Of a DNA stretch of 34,542 bases, positions 8,501-16,856 are shown one piece after another. Source of the stretch: Thermoleophilia bacterium (GTDB taxonomy: Bacteria > Actinomycetota > Thermoleophilia > Gaiellales > Gaiellaceae); assembly GCA_025934995.1 (NCBI GenBank), contig JAICWC010000020.1, forward strand, positions 1 to 34,542, given 5' to 3'. The notes below the pieces were generated by a model. It did not search any database, was not told the DNA's origin, and saw nothing but the letters and a program-made list of their open reading frames with translations. Position numbers and translations under genes: made by a program. Each line of letters opens with the position of its first letter. Position 1 is the stretch's first letter.

Positions 8501-9866
8501 TGTCCTCCTGCGCGTAGCCGAAGAGCAGCTGCCGTGCGCGCAGCGGCTCCGCGTCGTGGTCGACCTCGGGCGCGGAGGGCAGATCGGCGAGACGCAGCTG
8601 CTCCGCCTCGACCCAGTCCGCGTACGGACGCCGCGTCGCGACCTCCCGCTTCGTCTCCTCGTCGGGAACGATCCGGCCCTGCTCGAGGTCGACGAGGAAG
8701 AGCCGTCCGGGCTGCAGGCGACCCTTGCGGAGGATGTTCGACGGCTTCTCGTCGAGCACGCCCGTCTCCGATGCGAGCACGACGCAGCCGTCGACGGTCT
8801 CGTACCAGCGGCCCGGACGCAGGCCGTTGCGGTCGAGCGTCGCTCCGATGACGCGCCCGTCGGTGAAGGCGATCGCTGCAGGCCCGTCCCACGCTTCCAT
8901 CAAGCACTGGTGGTAGGCGTAGAAGCCGCGCAGCTCGGGCGAGAGGTCGTCGCGCTTCTCGTACGCCTCGGGCACCATCATCATCACGGTGTGCGGCAGC
9001 GAGCGGCCGGCGAGGACGAGCAGCTCGAGCACGTTGTCGAAGGTCGCCGTGTCCGAGCCGCCCGGCCTGATCACCGGCAGCACCTTCTGCAGGTCGTCGC
9101 CGAAGAGCTCGGACGCGAGCTGCGACTCGCGTGCGCGCATCCAGTTCCTGTTGCCGCGCAGCGTGTTGATCTCGCCGTTATGGGCGACATACCTGTAGGG
9201 ATGCGCGAGCTCCCAGCTCGGGAACGTGTTCGTCGAGTAGCGGGAATGGACGAGAGCGAGGGCCGACTCGACCCTCTCGTCCGCGAGGTCGAGGTAGAAG
9301 CGCTCGAGCTGCGGCGCGGTCAGCATCCCCTTGTAGACGAGCGTGCGCGAGGAGAGGCTCGGGACGACGAGATCCGACCCAGCCGCAAGCTCCGCGACCC
9401 GCCTGATCACGTAGAGCTTGCGCTCGAACGCATCGTGCTCCAGCCCCGCCGCGGCGCCGATCAGCGCCTGGCGGATGACCGGCGCCACTCCCGCGGACGC
9501 CGCACCGGCCTGGGACCAGTCGACCGGGACGTCCCGCCAGCGCAGGAACCGCTGCCCTTCCGCTTCCGCGACCCGCTCGACGAGCGCCTCGAGCTCGCGG
9601 CGACGGTCGGCGTCCTGGGGCAGGAAGAAGCTCCCGACCCCGTACCGGCCCGGCTCTTCGCCGAACAATTTGTGCGGGATTTGCAGGAGAATTCCCGCCC
9701 CGTCGCCCGTATCGGCGTCGGCTCCCGAGGCGCCGCGGTGCTCGAGGCTGGCGAGCGCGGCCAGCGCCCGGCGAATCGTCTCGTGCGAGCGGCGGCCGTC
9801 GAGCTTCGCGACGAAGGCGACGCCGCAGGCGTCGTGCTCGTAGGCGGGGTCGTAGAGACCGTCCAA
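5505..9866 (-). CDS. gltB: Glutamate synthase large subunit
   Basis: 1453 residues, normal for bacterial GltB. It starts with a class II glutamine amidotransferase domain with nucleophile Cys14 ([12 protein letters not shown]), then [16 protein letters not shown] and the [22 protein letters not shown] block. The central and FMN-binding synthase domains follow, with [24 protein letters not shown] and [13 protein letters not shown]. The cysteine cluster [20 protein letters not shown] binds the 3Fe-4S centre, and the C-terminus is the GXGXG beta-helix domain. The start codon is TTG at 9866 with no strong ribosome site. A GATAAC hexamer six bases upstream (plus-strand 9873-9878) could be a -10 box, so the transcript may start at or near the codon. 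It forms an operon with gltD. Confidence 0.96.
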   Translation of the reverse strand: [1453 protein letters not shown]

Positions 9867-10071
9867 GACCTGGTTATCCCATCTCTCTCGGACGGAACGG
9901 CTGGAGCCCGGTCTCGCTGCTAGTCGGCGCCGGGCTGGGCGAAATGCCGACTAGCGCACGTGAAAACGCGCGTCGATAGCCGAAATCGAAAACTTCGCCG
10001 CGCGCGTCATCTGGAGACCAGACTGACTGCTCGCCGGCGATGCGTCAACGGGCTTGTTCGTTTATCGGGAC
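9867..10071. other. Divergent intergenic region between gltB and the leuA leader
   Basis: No gene is supported here. It holds the 10-bp inverted repeat at 9919-9955, the probable gltB promoter area next to the TTG, and a moderately AT-rich stretch (9959-10000) of no clear role. The promoter of the leucine leader begins at its right end. Confidence 0.6.
9919..9955. promoter_or_regulatory. 10-bp perfect inverted repeat upstream of gltB
   Basis: GCTAGTCGGC at 9919-9928 is the exact inverse of GCCGACTAGC at 9946-9955, with 17 bases between. It lies 53-89 bases upstream of the gltB start and well before the leucine leader. It may be an operator for a dimeric regulator of gltBD, or a long-loop hairpin; no known site is recognised. 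Confidence 0.45.
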
Positions 10072-10100
10072 TTGACTTGTCGCGAAACGGCAGGCATGGT
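10072..10100 (+). promoter_or_regulatory. Probable promoter of the leu/ilv leader
   Basis: TTGACT at 10072-10077 is a good -35 box. After exactly 17 bases comes CATGGT (10095-10100), a weak -10 that keeps the A2 and T6 positions. Transcription would begin about 10107, a few bases before the leader-peptide ATG at 10110, so the leader mRNA would have almost no 5' UTR. Confidence 0.5.
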
Positions 10101-10109
10101 GAGTGCCCG

Positions 10110-10211
10110 ATGTCGACGACACGCACACACGCGCTCGTGCAGCCGCCTCTGCGGCTCAGCCTCGCGTGTGCGTTCATTCTTTTCGTCGCCATCCTCATTC
10201 TCCCCCACTAG
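10110..10211 (+). CDS. Branched-chain-amino-acid leader peptide
   Basis: A 33-residue frame, ATG at 10110 to TAG at 10211, directly upstream of the leuA-ilvD operon. Twelve of its 33 residues are Leu, Ile or Val, and residues 21-33 read AFILFVAILILPH, the pattern of an attenuation leader. Its Ile and Leu codons in the run include ATT and CTT, which are rare in the neighbouring genes (mostly ATC and CTC/CTG); this would sharpen ribosome stalling. GGTGAG lies just ahead of the ATG. The stop codon sits in the loop of an 8-bp hairpin. It probably has no function as a protein; its translation would report on charged tRNA for Leu, Ile and Val. It resembles in principle the ilv and leu leaders of enterobacteria and corynebacteria, though not in sequence. 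Confidence 0.75.
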   Translation: MSTTRTHALVQPPLRLSLACAFILFVAILILPH

Positions 10212-10306
10212 GGGGAGATACACGAACACGCGCCGTAGGGCCAGGCGCACACACCCACCGTCTCGCACCACAGGTGCGTCTCAAGTGAAGGGAGTGTTGT
10301 TCGTGT
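10126..10306 (+). promoter_or_regulatory. Attenuator-like structured leader RNA of the leuA operon
   Basis: Pairings seen: CACACGCG 10126-10133 with CGCGTGTG 10163-10170; within it AGCCGC 10141-10146 with GCGGCT 10151-10156; TCTCCCCC 10199-10206 with GGGGGAGA 10211-10218; GCGCC 10230-10234 with GGCGC 10244-10248; CGCACC 10264-10269 with GGTGCG 10273-10278. ACACGAAC 10220-10227 can pair with GTTCGTGT 10299-10306, covering the leuA GTG start. There is no T tract, so control may act on translation start or through Rho rather than an intrinsic terminator. The leucine/isoleucine codons overlap the third hairpin. There is no T-box sequence. Confidence 0.6.
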
Positions 10307-11448
10307 CACACCGCAGGATCCGAGTTTTCGATACGACGTTGCGCGACGGCGAGCAATCGCCGGGCATCGCGCTGCAGCCCGACGAGAAGGTCGAGATCGC
10401 GCTGCAGCTCGAGCGCCTCCGCGTCGACGTCGTCGAGGCGGGGTTCGCCGGTGCGTCGCCCGGTGACTTCGAGGGTGTTCGTGCGGTCTCCGGCGCACTC
10501 ACCTCGCCCACGGTGGCGTCGCTCGCCCGTACCCGCTTCGAGGACATCGACGCCGCTGCCGAGGCGCTGGCCGGTGCGCGGCGCTCCCGCATCCACGTCT
10601 TCATCGCGACGAGCGAGCTCCACATGGAGCGGAAGCTCGGCCTCGAGCCGCAGCAGGTCGTCGAGCAGGCACGCGACGCCGTCGCGTACGCGGCGAGCCT
10701 CGTCGACGAGGTCGAGTTCTCCTGCGAGGACGCGACGCGCTCCGATCAGGCATTCGTCGCGCGCGTATGCCGCGTGGCGATCCGAGCCGGAGCGACGACG
10801 ATCAACCTTCCCGACACGGTCGGCTACGCCCTCCCGTTCGAATACGCGACGTTCCTCTCGAACGTCCGGCGAGAGGTGCCTGAGCTCCGTGAGGTGACGC
10901 TCTCTGTCCATTGCCACAACGATCTCGGGCTCGCGGTCGCGAACACGCTCGCCGGCGTGCACGTCGGCGCCGAGCAGGTCGAGTGCACGGTCAACGGCAT
11001 CGGTGAGCGCGCCGGCAACGCCGCGCTCGAGGAGGTCGTGATGGCGCTCAACGTCCGCAGCGACTACTTCGCGACCGCGACCGCCGTCGACACGACGGAG
11101 ATCACGCGCGCATCCCAGCTCGTCTCGCAGCTGACCGGTTACCCCGTCCAGCCGAACAAGGCCGTCGTCGGTGCGAACGCGTTCGCGCACGAGGCCGGCA
11201 TCCATCAGGACGGGATGCTGAAGGACGAGCGGACGTACCAGATCATGGACCCGGCGAGGCTCGGCGCACGAACGACGCTGCCGCTCGGCAAGCATTCGGG
11301 ACGTCATGCCTTCGCCCGCGCCTGCGCAGAGCACGGCGTGGAGCTCGTCGGCGACGAGCTGACCGCGGCGTTCCGCCGCTTCAAGGAGCGGGCCGACGCC
11401 GGAGGCGTCGTCGCGCTCGAAGATCTATTCGAAGGGGTATCTGCATGA
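10303..11448 (+). CDS. leuA: 2-isopropylmalate synthase, catalytic-only form
   Basis: Condenses acetyl-CoA with 2-ketoisovalerate, the first step of leucine synthesis. [12 protein letters not shown] near the start carries metal and substrate residues, [14 protein letters not shown] follows, and [18 protein letters not shown] gives the HxH metal ligands. The [19 protein letters not shown] and [15 protein letters not shown] blocks mark LeuA rather than homocitrate or citramalate synthase. The protein is about 381 residues and stops after the linker ([20 protein letters not shown]), so the roughly 120-residue C-terminal LeuA regulatory domain that binds leucine is absent. I chose GTG 10303 because GAAGGGAG (10287-10294) lies eight bases upstream; in-frame GTGs at 10285 and 10294 are alternatives. 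The stop overlaps the next gene as ATGA. Confidence 0.9.
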   Translation: MSHRRIRVFDTTLRDGEQSPGIALQPDEKVEIALQLERLRVDVVEAGFAGASPGDFEGVRAVSGALTSPTVASLARTRFEDIDAAAEALAGARRSRIHVFIATSELHMERKLGLEPQQVVEQARDAVAYAASLVDEVEFSCEDATRSDQAFVARVCRVAIRAGATTINLPDTVGYALPFEYATFLSNVRREVPELREVTLSVHCHNDLGLAVANTLAGVHVGAEQVECTVNGIGERAGNAALEEVVMALNVRSDYFATATAVDTTEITRASQLVSQLTGYPVQPNKAVVGANAFAHEAGIHQDGMLKDERTYQIMDPARLGARTTLPLGKHSGRHAFARACAEHGVELVGDELTAAFRRFKERADAGGVVALEDLFEGVSA

Positions 11449-12362
11449 GCCGTACGGCGACAGTCGCATGCTTGACCGGAGCCGGGACGGCGCCGGAGCT
11501 GATGGCGGAGGCGGTGTTCGCGCTCGATCGCGTGTCGCGTCTCCACAACCTGCGCGTGCGGGAGAAGCATGCCGCGTTCGGTGGAGTGGCCTTCGCCCGC
11601 GCCGGGCAGATGGTGCCGCCCGCGACGCGGGCGGCGATCCTCGCCGCGGACGCCGTGCTCGTCGCAGGCGCGGAAGAGCCCGCCCTGAACGACGTCATGG
11701 GCGAGCTCGACCTGCGGGCACAGGCGACACGCGTCCGCTTCGGCCACGACGACGACGTGCTCATCGTCGCGCCGCGCAGCGAGGAAACCTCCGAGTGGAC
11801 GGTCGAGCGGGCATTCGAGATCGCAGAACGCCGCACCGTTCGCCTGACGGCGGTCGGCGACGGTGAGTGGAACGAGCTCGTCGACAGGGTCGCGAGCGGA
11901 TACGAGCACGTGCGCGTCGAGCACATTGCGCCGAAGCTCGCGCTCCCGCTTGCGGCGTTCAACGCTGCGCGTTTCGACGTCGTCGCAGTCTCGCCCGCGT
12001 GGGCCGAGGCGATCGGCGAGATCATCGCCGCTCCCGCAGCAGCCCGTGTGGCCGCGCACGGGCTGCTCGCGGGCCACGGCCCGAGCCTCTTCGTGCCGGC
12101 ACCGGACGGGGGCTTCGCGCTCGCCGGGTCCGGCGTCGTCAATCCGAGCAGCATGCTGCTCGCGACGGCGATGATGCTCGACCTCGCGCTCGGCCAGCAC
12201 GCCGCGGGCGCAACGCTGGCCGGTGCGGTGTCGGCGACGCTCGTCGACGGGCCGCAGACGCCGGATCTCCTCCAATACGGCGTCGGCGCGACCTCACGCG
12301 AGTTCACGTCGCGCGTCGTCGACGCGTATCAACTGACCCAGCCGTGGGGCTCCGCCGCGTGA
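11445..12362 (+). CDS. Degenerate LeuB-like (isopropylmalate dehydrogenase fold) protein
   Basis: 305 residues, coupled to leuA by ATGA. It aligns by eye along its whole length with the canonical LeuB at 21814. VACLTGAGTAPELMAEAVFALD matches the VVVLPGDGIGPEIAREA opening, and LAGSGVVNPSSMLLATAMMLDLALG matches the LAGSGTANPTAMLRSTALLLEHGLG region, followed by TPDLLQYG. Catalytic parts are gone: the YFG Tyr block, the DKANVLETS Lys block, the VDNAAMQL Asp (here APKLALPL), the NMFGDILSDL Asp pair (SPAWAEAIGEI) and the EPVHGSAPD cofactor loop (VPAPDGGFA). It is therefore probably not a dehydrogenase. A structural or regulatory partner of LeuA or LeuB is possible; that is inference. The frame is intact and tightly coupled, so it does not look like a pseudogene. 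Confidence 0.75.
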   Translation: MSRTATVACLTGAGTAPELMAEAVFALDRVSRLHNLRVREKHAAFGGVAFARAGQMVPPATRAAILAADAVLVAGAEEPALNDVMGELDLRAQATRVRFGHDDDVLIVAPRSEETSEWTVERAFEIAERRTVRLTAVGDGEWNELVDRVASGYEHVRVEHIAPKLALPLAAFNAARFDVVAVSPAWAEAIGEIIAAPAAARVAAHGLLAGHGPSLFVPAPDGGFALAGSGVVNPSSMLLATAMMLDLALGQHAAGATLAGAVSATLVDGPQTPDLLQYGVGATSREFTSRVVDAYQLTQPWGSAA

Positions 12363-12364
12363 GG

Positions 12365-14065
12365 ATGAACGGCGCCGACGCGATCCTCCGTTCCCTCGAG
12401 GCCGAAGGCGTCGAGGTGGTGTTCGGCCTGCCCGGCGGCGCGATCCTGCCGCTGTACGACGCGTTCGCGCGCGGCACGACCGTGCGCCACGTGCTCGCAC
12501 GGCACGAGCAGGGCGCCGGGCACATGGCAGAGGGGTACGCGCGGGCGTCCGGCCGCGTGGGCGTCTGCATCGCGACCTCGGGCCCCGGTGCGACGAACCT
12601 CGTGACGCCGATCGCCGACGCCTGGATGGACTCGACGCCGCTCGTCTGCATCACCGGCCAGGTGCGCTCCAGCTTGATCGGCACCGATGCGTTCCAGGAA
12701 TGCGACATCACGGGAATCACGATCCCGATCGTCAAGCACTCGTGGCTCGTGCAGGACGTCGACGAGCTGCCCGAGGTCCTCAAGGCGGCCTTCCACGTCG
12801 CGCGCACGGGCCGTTGCGGCCCGGTGCTCGTCGACGTCCCGCGCGACGTGCAGGAGGCCGAGCTCGACTTCTCCTACCCCGACAGCATCTCCCTCCCGGG
12901 ATGGAAGCCGCCCCGTCGTGGACATCCACGCCAGATAACGGCCGCAGCTCGAGCGGTCGCCGCGGCGGAGCGGCCCATCCTCTACGTCGGCGGTGGAGTG
13001 TTGAACGCGCACGCGACCGACGAGCTGCTCGAGCTCGCCGAGCGCGGCCGGCTGCCCGTCGTGACGACGCTGATGGCGAAGGGTGCGTTCCCGGAGACGC
13101 ACGACCTCCACGCCGGCTGGCCCGGCATGCACGGCCCGAAATGGTCGAACCTGGCGCTGAACAAGGCGGATGTGATCGTCGCCGTCGGCGCGCGCTTCGA
13201 CGACCGCGTCACCGGCAAGCTGTCGGCGTTCGCGCCCGGTGCGACCGTCGTCCACCTCGACATCGACGCCGCCGAGATCTCGAAGATCCGCCACGCCGAC
13301 ATCCCCGTCGTCGGGCCGCTCAAGCCGGTGCTCGCAGACTTCGCCCGGGAGCTCCAGCCCGGCAAAACCGAAGCGTGGCTCGCCCAGATCGCACGCTGGA
13401 AGGAGGAGTACCCGCTGCGCTACAGCGACGACGAGTCGTTGCTGAAGCCGCAGCGCGTGCTCGAGCTGTTGCAGGAGCTGACGGCCGGTCGCGACGACGT
13501 CGTGTGGACGACGGGCGTCGGCCAGCACCAGATGTGGGCCATGCAATACGTCCTCTGCGACACGCCGCGCACGTTCATCACGTCGGGCGGGCTCGGGACG
13601 ATGGGCTACGGGGTTCCCGCCGCGGTCGGTGCGAAGGCGGCGCGGCCCGAGGCGACGGTCGTCTGCGTCGACGGCGACGGCTGCTTCCAGATGACGCAGC
13701 AGGAGCTCGCGACGGCGGTCCTCGAAGAGCTGCCGATCGTCGTGGTGATCGTGAACAACGGCTACCTCGGAATGGTCCGCCAGTGGCAGGACATGTTCTT
13801 CGAGGAGCGCTTCTCGCAGATCCATCTGACGCAGGCAGTGCCCGACTACGCCCTGCTCGCTCAGGCGTACGGCGCGCTCGGCTTCACGGCCGAGACCCCG
13901 GATGAGTTGCGCGAGGCACTGGAGGAGGCGCTCGCCTCCGGCCGGACGTGCGTCGTCGATGCCCGCGTCGACCCGCGGGAGCACTGCTTCCCGATGATCC
14001 CGGCCGGCGCAGCCGCGGTCGACACGATCGAGTTCGACGCCGGCCGGCAGGAGGTGGTGGCGTGA
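12365..14065 (+). CDS. ilvB: Acetolactate synthase large subunit
   Basis: ThDP enzyme that makes acetolactate (valine and leucine path) or acetohydroxybutyrate (isoleucine path). 566 residues. FGLPGGAILPLYDA and RHEQGAGHMAEGYARASG contain the catalytic Glu48. The central domain has ARFDDRVTGKLSAFAP. The ThDP motif runs from VCVDGDGCFQMTQQEL to VIVNNGYLGMVRQWQ. The start is ATG 12365; a GTG at 12359 overlapping the previous stop (GTGA) would add two residues. The last codons overlap ilvN by four bases. The FAD-binding segment expected of this family is present by position, but I cannot name the individual residues. Confidence 0.96.
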   Translation: MNGADAILRSLEAEGVEVVFGLPGGAILPLYDAFARGTTVRHVLARHEQGAGHMAEGYARASGRVGVCIATSGPGATNLVTPIADAWMDSTPLVCITGQVRSSLIGTDAFQECDITGITIPIVKHSWLVQDVDELPEVLKAAFHVARTGRCGPVLVDVPRDVQEAELDFSYPDSISLPGWKPPRRGHPRQITAAARAVAAAERPILYVGGGVLNAHATDELLELAERGRLPVVTTLMAKGAFPETHDLHAGWPGMHGPKWSNLALNKADVIVAVGARFDDRVTGKLSAFAPGATVVHLDIDAAEISKIRHADIPVVGPLKPVLADFARELQPGKTEAWLAQIARWKEEYPLRYSDDESLLKPQRVLELLQELTAGRDDVVWTTGVGQHQMWAMQYVLCDTPRTFITSGGLGTMGYGVPAAVGAKAARPEATVVCVDGDGCFQMTQQELATAVLEELPIVVVIVNNGYLGMVRQWQDMFFEERFSQIHLTQAVPDYALLAQAYGALGFTAETPDELREALEEALASGRTCVVDARVDPREHCFPMIPAGAAAVDTIEFDAGRQEVVA

Positions 14066-14574
14066 AGCACACGCTGTCCGTGCTGGTCGAGAACAAGCCG
14101 GGTGCGCTGATGCGCGTGACGAGCATGTTCGCGCGTCGGGGCTTCAACATCGACAGCCTCGCCGTCGGGCCGACCGAGCGCCACGACGTCTCCCGCATCA
14201 CGCTCCGCGTCGACTGCGCGAGCACGACGCTCGAGCAGATCGAGAAGCAGATGCACAAGCTCGTCAACGTTCTGCGCGTGCAGGAGCTCGTGCCCGGCGA
14301 AGCGGTCGAACGCGAGCTCGCGCTGCTCAAGGTCGCGGCGCCGCCGAGCAAGCGCGCCGAGCTGATGACGCTCGCCGACGCGTTCCGCGCACGCGTCGCA
14401 GATCTCGGCGCCGACTCGATCGTCTTCGAGATGGTCGGCTCGCCCGAGGAGATCGACGCCTTCGAGGAGCTCGTGCGGCCACACGGCCTGCAGGAGCTCG
14501 GGCGCACCGGCCGCCTGGGGCTCGCACGCGCAACGCGGCCGTCCCGCAAACGCTCCAGTCCCGCACTCGTCTGA
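14062..14574 (+). CDS. ilvN: Acetolactate synthase small (regulatory) subunit
   Basis: 170 residues, GTG start overlapping the ilvB stop. The N-terminal ACT domain reads [20 protein letters not shown], then [17 protein letters not shown], which includes the valine-binding region of IlvN/IlvH proteins. A second domain follows ([21 protein letters not shown] and onward). It binds the large subunit, raises its activity and gives valine feedback inhibition. The tail after [11 protein letters not shown] is basic and a little longer than usual. Sixteen bases separate it from ilvC. Confidence 0.95.
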   Translation: MKHTLSVLVENKPGALMRVTSMFARRGFNIDSLAVGPTERHDVSRITLRVDCASTTLEQIEKQMHKLVNVLRVQELVPGEAVERELALLKVAAPPSKRAELMTLADAFRARVADLGADSIVFEMVGSPEEIDAFEELVRPHGLQELGRTGRLGLARATRPSRKRSSPALV

Positions 14575-14590
14575 CAAAGGAGTCATCGAC

Positions 14591-15578
<988 letters not shown>

Positions 15579-15592
<14 letters not shown>

Positions 15593-16856
15593 CGTCAACG
15601 TCGCGCTCCTCGGCTACGGCACGGTCGGTTCCTCGGTGAGCCGGATGCTCGCCGAGAGCGGCAGCGAGATCGAACGCGCGACCGGGCACCGGTTGCGCGT
15701 CGTCCGCGCGCTCGTCCAGAACCTCGACAAGGAGCGTGCGTTCCCCGCCGCCGACGGCGTGCTGACGACCGACTTCGCGGCCGTCCGCGACGACCCGACC
15801 ATCGACGTCGTGGCGGAGGTGATGGGGGGCGTCAGCCCCGCAGGCGACTACGTGCGCGAGCTCCTGCGCGCCGGCAAGCCGGTCGTCTCCGCGAACAAGC
15901 AGCTCGTCGCCCGCGAGGGCGCCGAGCTGTTCGCGACCGCGTCCGCCGCCGGCGTCCAGCTGCGCTTCGAGGCGTCCGTCTGCGCGGCGATCCCCGTCGT
16001 CAAGGTGCTCCGTGAGTCGCTGGTCGCGACGAACGTCCATCGCATCCTCGGCATCGTCAACGGGACGACGAACTTCATCCTCTCCGAGATGGAGCGCGGC
16101 GCGGAGTACGCGGAAGCGCTCGCGGCGGCGCAGGAGCTCGGATACGCCGAGGCCGACCCGACGGACGACGTGGAGGGTGTCGACGCGGCGGCCAAGATGT
16201 CGATCCTCGCGACGGTCGCATTCGGGTCGCGCGTGACACCCGATCAGGTCGACACGCGCGGCATAACCGAGGTGACGCCGTCGCACATCGCCGCTGCGGC
16301 CGAGCTCGGGATGGTCGTGCGCCTGGTCGGAATCGCGACGTTGTCGGGAGAGGAGGTGGACGTGCGAGTGCAACCGGCTTTCGTCGAACGCTCGCACCCG
16401 CTTGCCGCCGTCGACGGCCCGTTCAACGCCGTGATGCTCCAGGGTGACGCGATCCGGGAGATCACGCTCGAAGGTCCCGGCGCAGGCGGCATCGAGACGG
16501 CCTCCGCGGTGGTCGCCGATCTCGTGAGTGTCGTCGGCACGGCAGGAACCGGCTTCCTCCAGAACGACGCCTGTTGGCGCGAGCTGCGGCGGATGGACGC
16601 CGCGACGTGGCGCTCCCCGTTCTACGTCCACCTCGACGTCGCCGACGAGCCGGGCGTGCTCGCGCACGCCGCGAGCCGCCTCGCCGCGCACGACGTCTCG
16701 GTCGCGCGGCTCGTGCAGCGCCTCGAGGAGGGTCGCGCGTCGCTCAACCTCGTCCTGCACGACGTGGCGTTCGGCGACGTGCGTGCCGCGCTCGCCGAGA
16801 TCGCGGCCTTCCCGGAGGTCCTCGACCGACCGTTCATCGCGCCGGTGATCGCATGA
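15579..16856 (+). CDS. hom: Homoserine dehydrogenase
   Basis: Reduces aspartate semialdehyde to homoserine, the shared precursor of Thr, Met and Ile. About 425 residues. The NAD(P) fold begins [17 protein letters not shown], and the signature [21 protein letters not shown] leads to SANKQLVA. The catalytic domain has [32 protein letters not shown] and [19 protein letters not shown]-terminal ACT domain ([21 protein letters not shown]) suggests threonine feedback. TTG 15579 is taken as the start: GGAAGGG (15568-15574) lies just upstream and no ATG or GTG is near the expected N-terminus. It overlaps ilvC by 14 bases. A threonine-path gene inside a branched-chain operon makes sense because threonine feeds isoleucine. 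Confidence 0.93.

Noticed and set aside
10219-10302. T-box riboswitch upstream of leuA
   Set aside because: No AGGGTGGNACCGCG-like T-box sequence or matching antiterminator is present; the leader-peptide model explains the region better.
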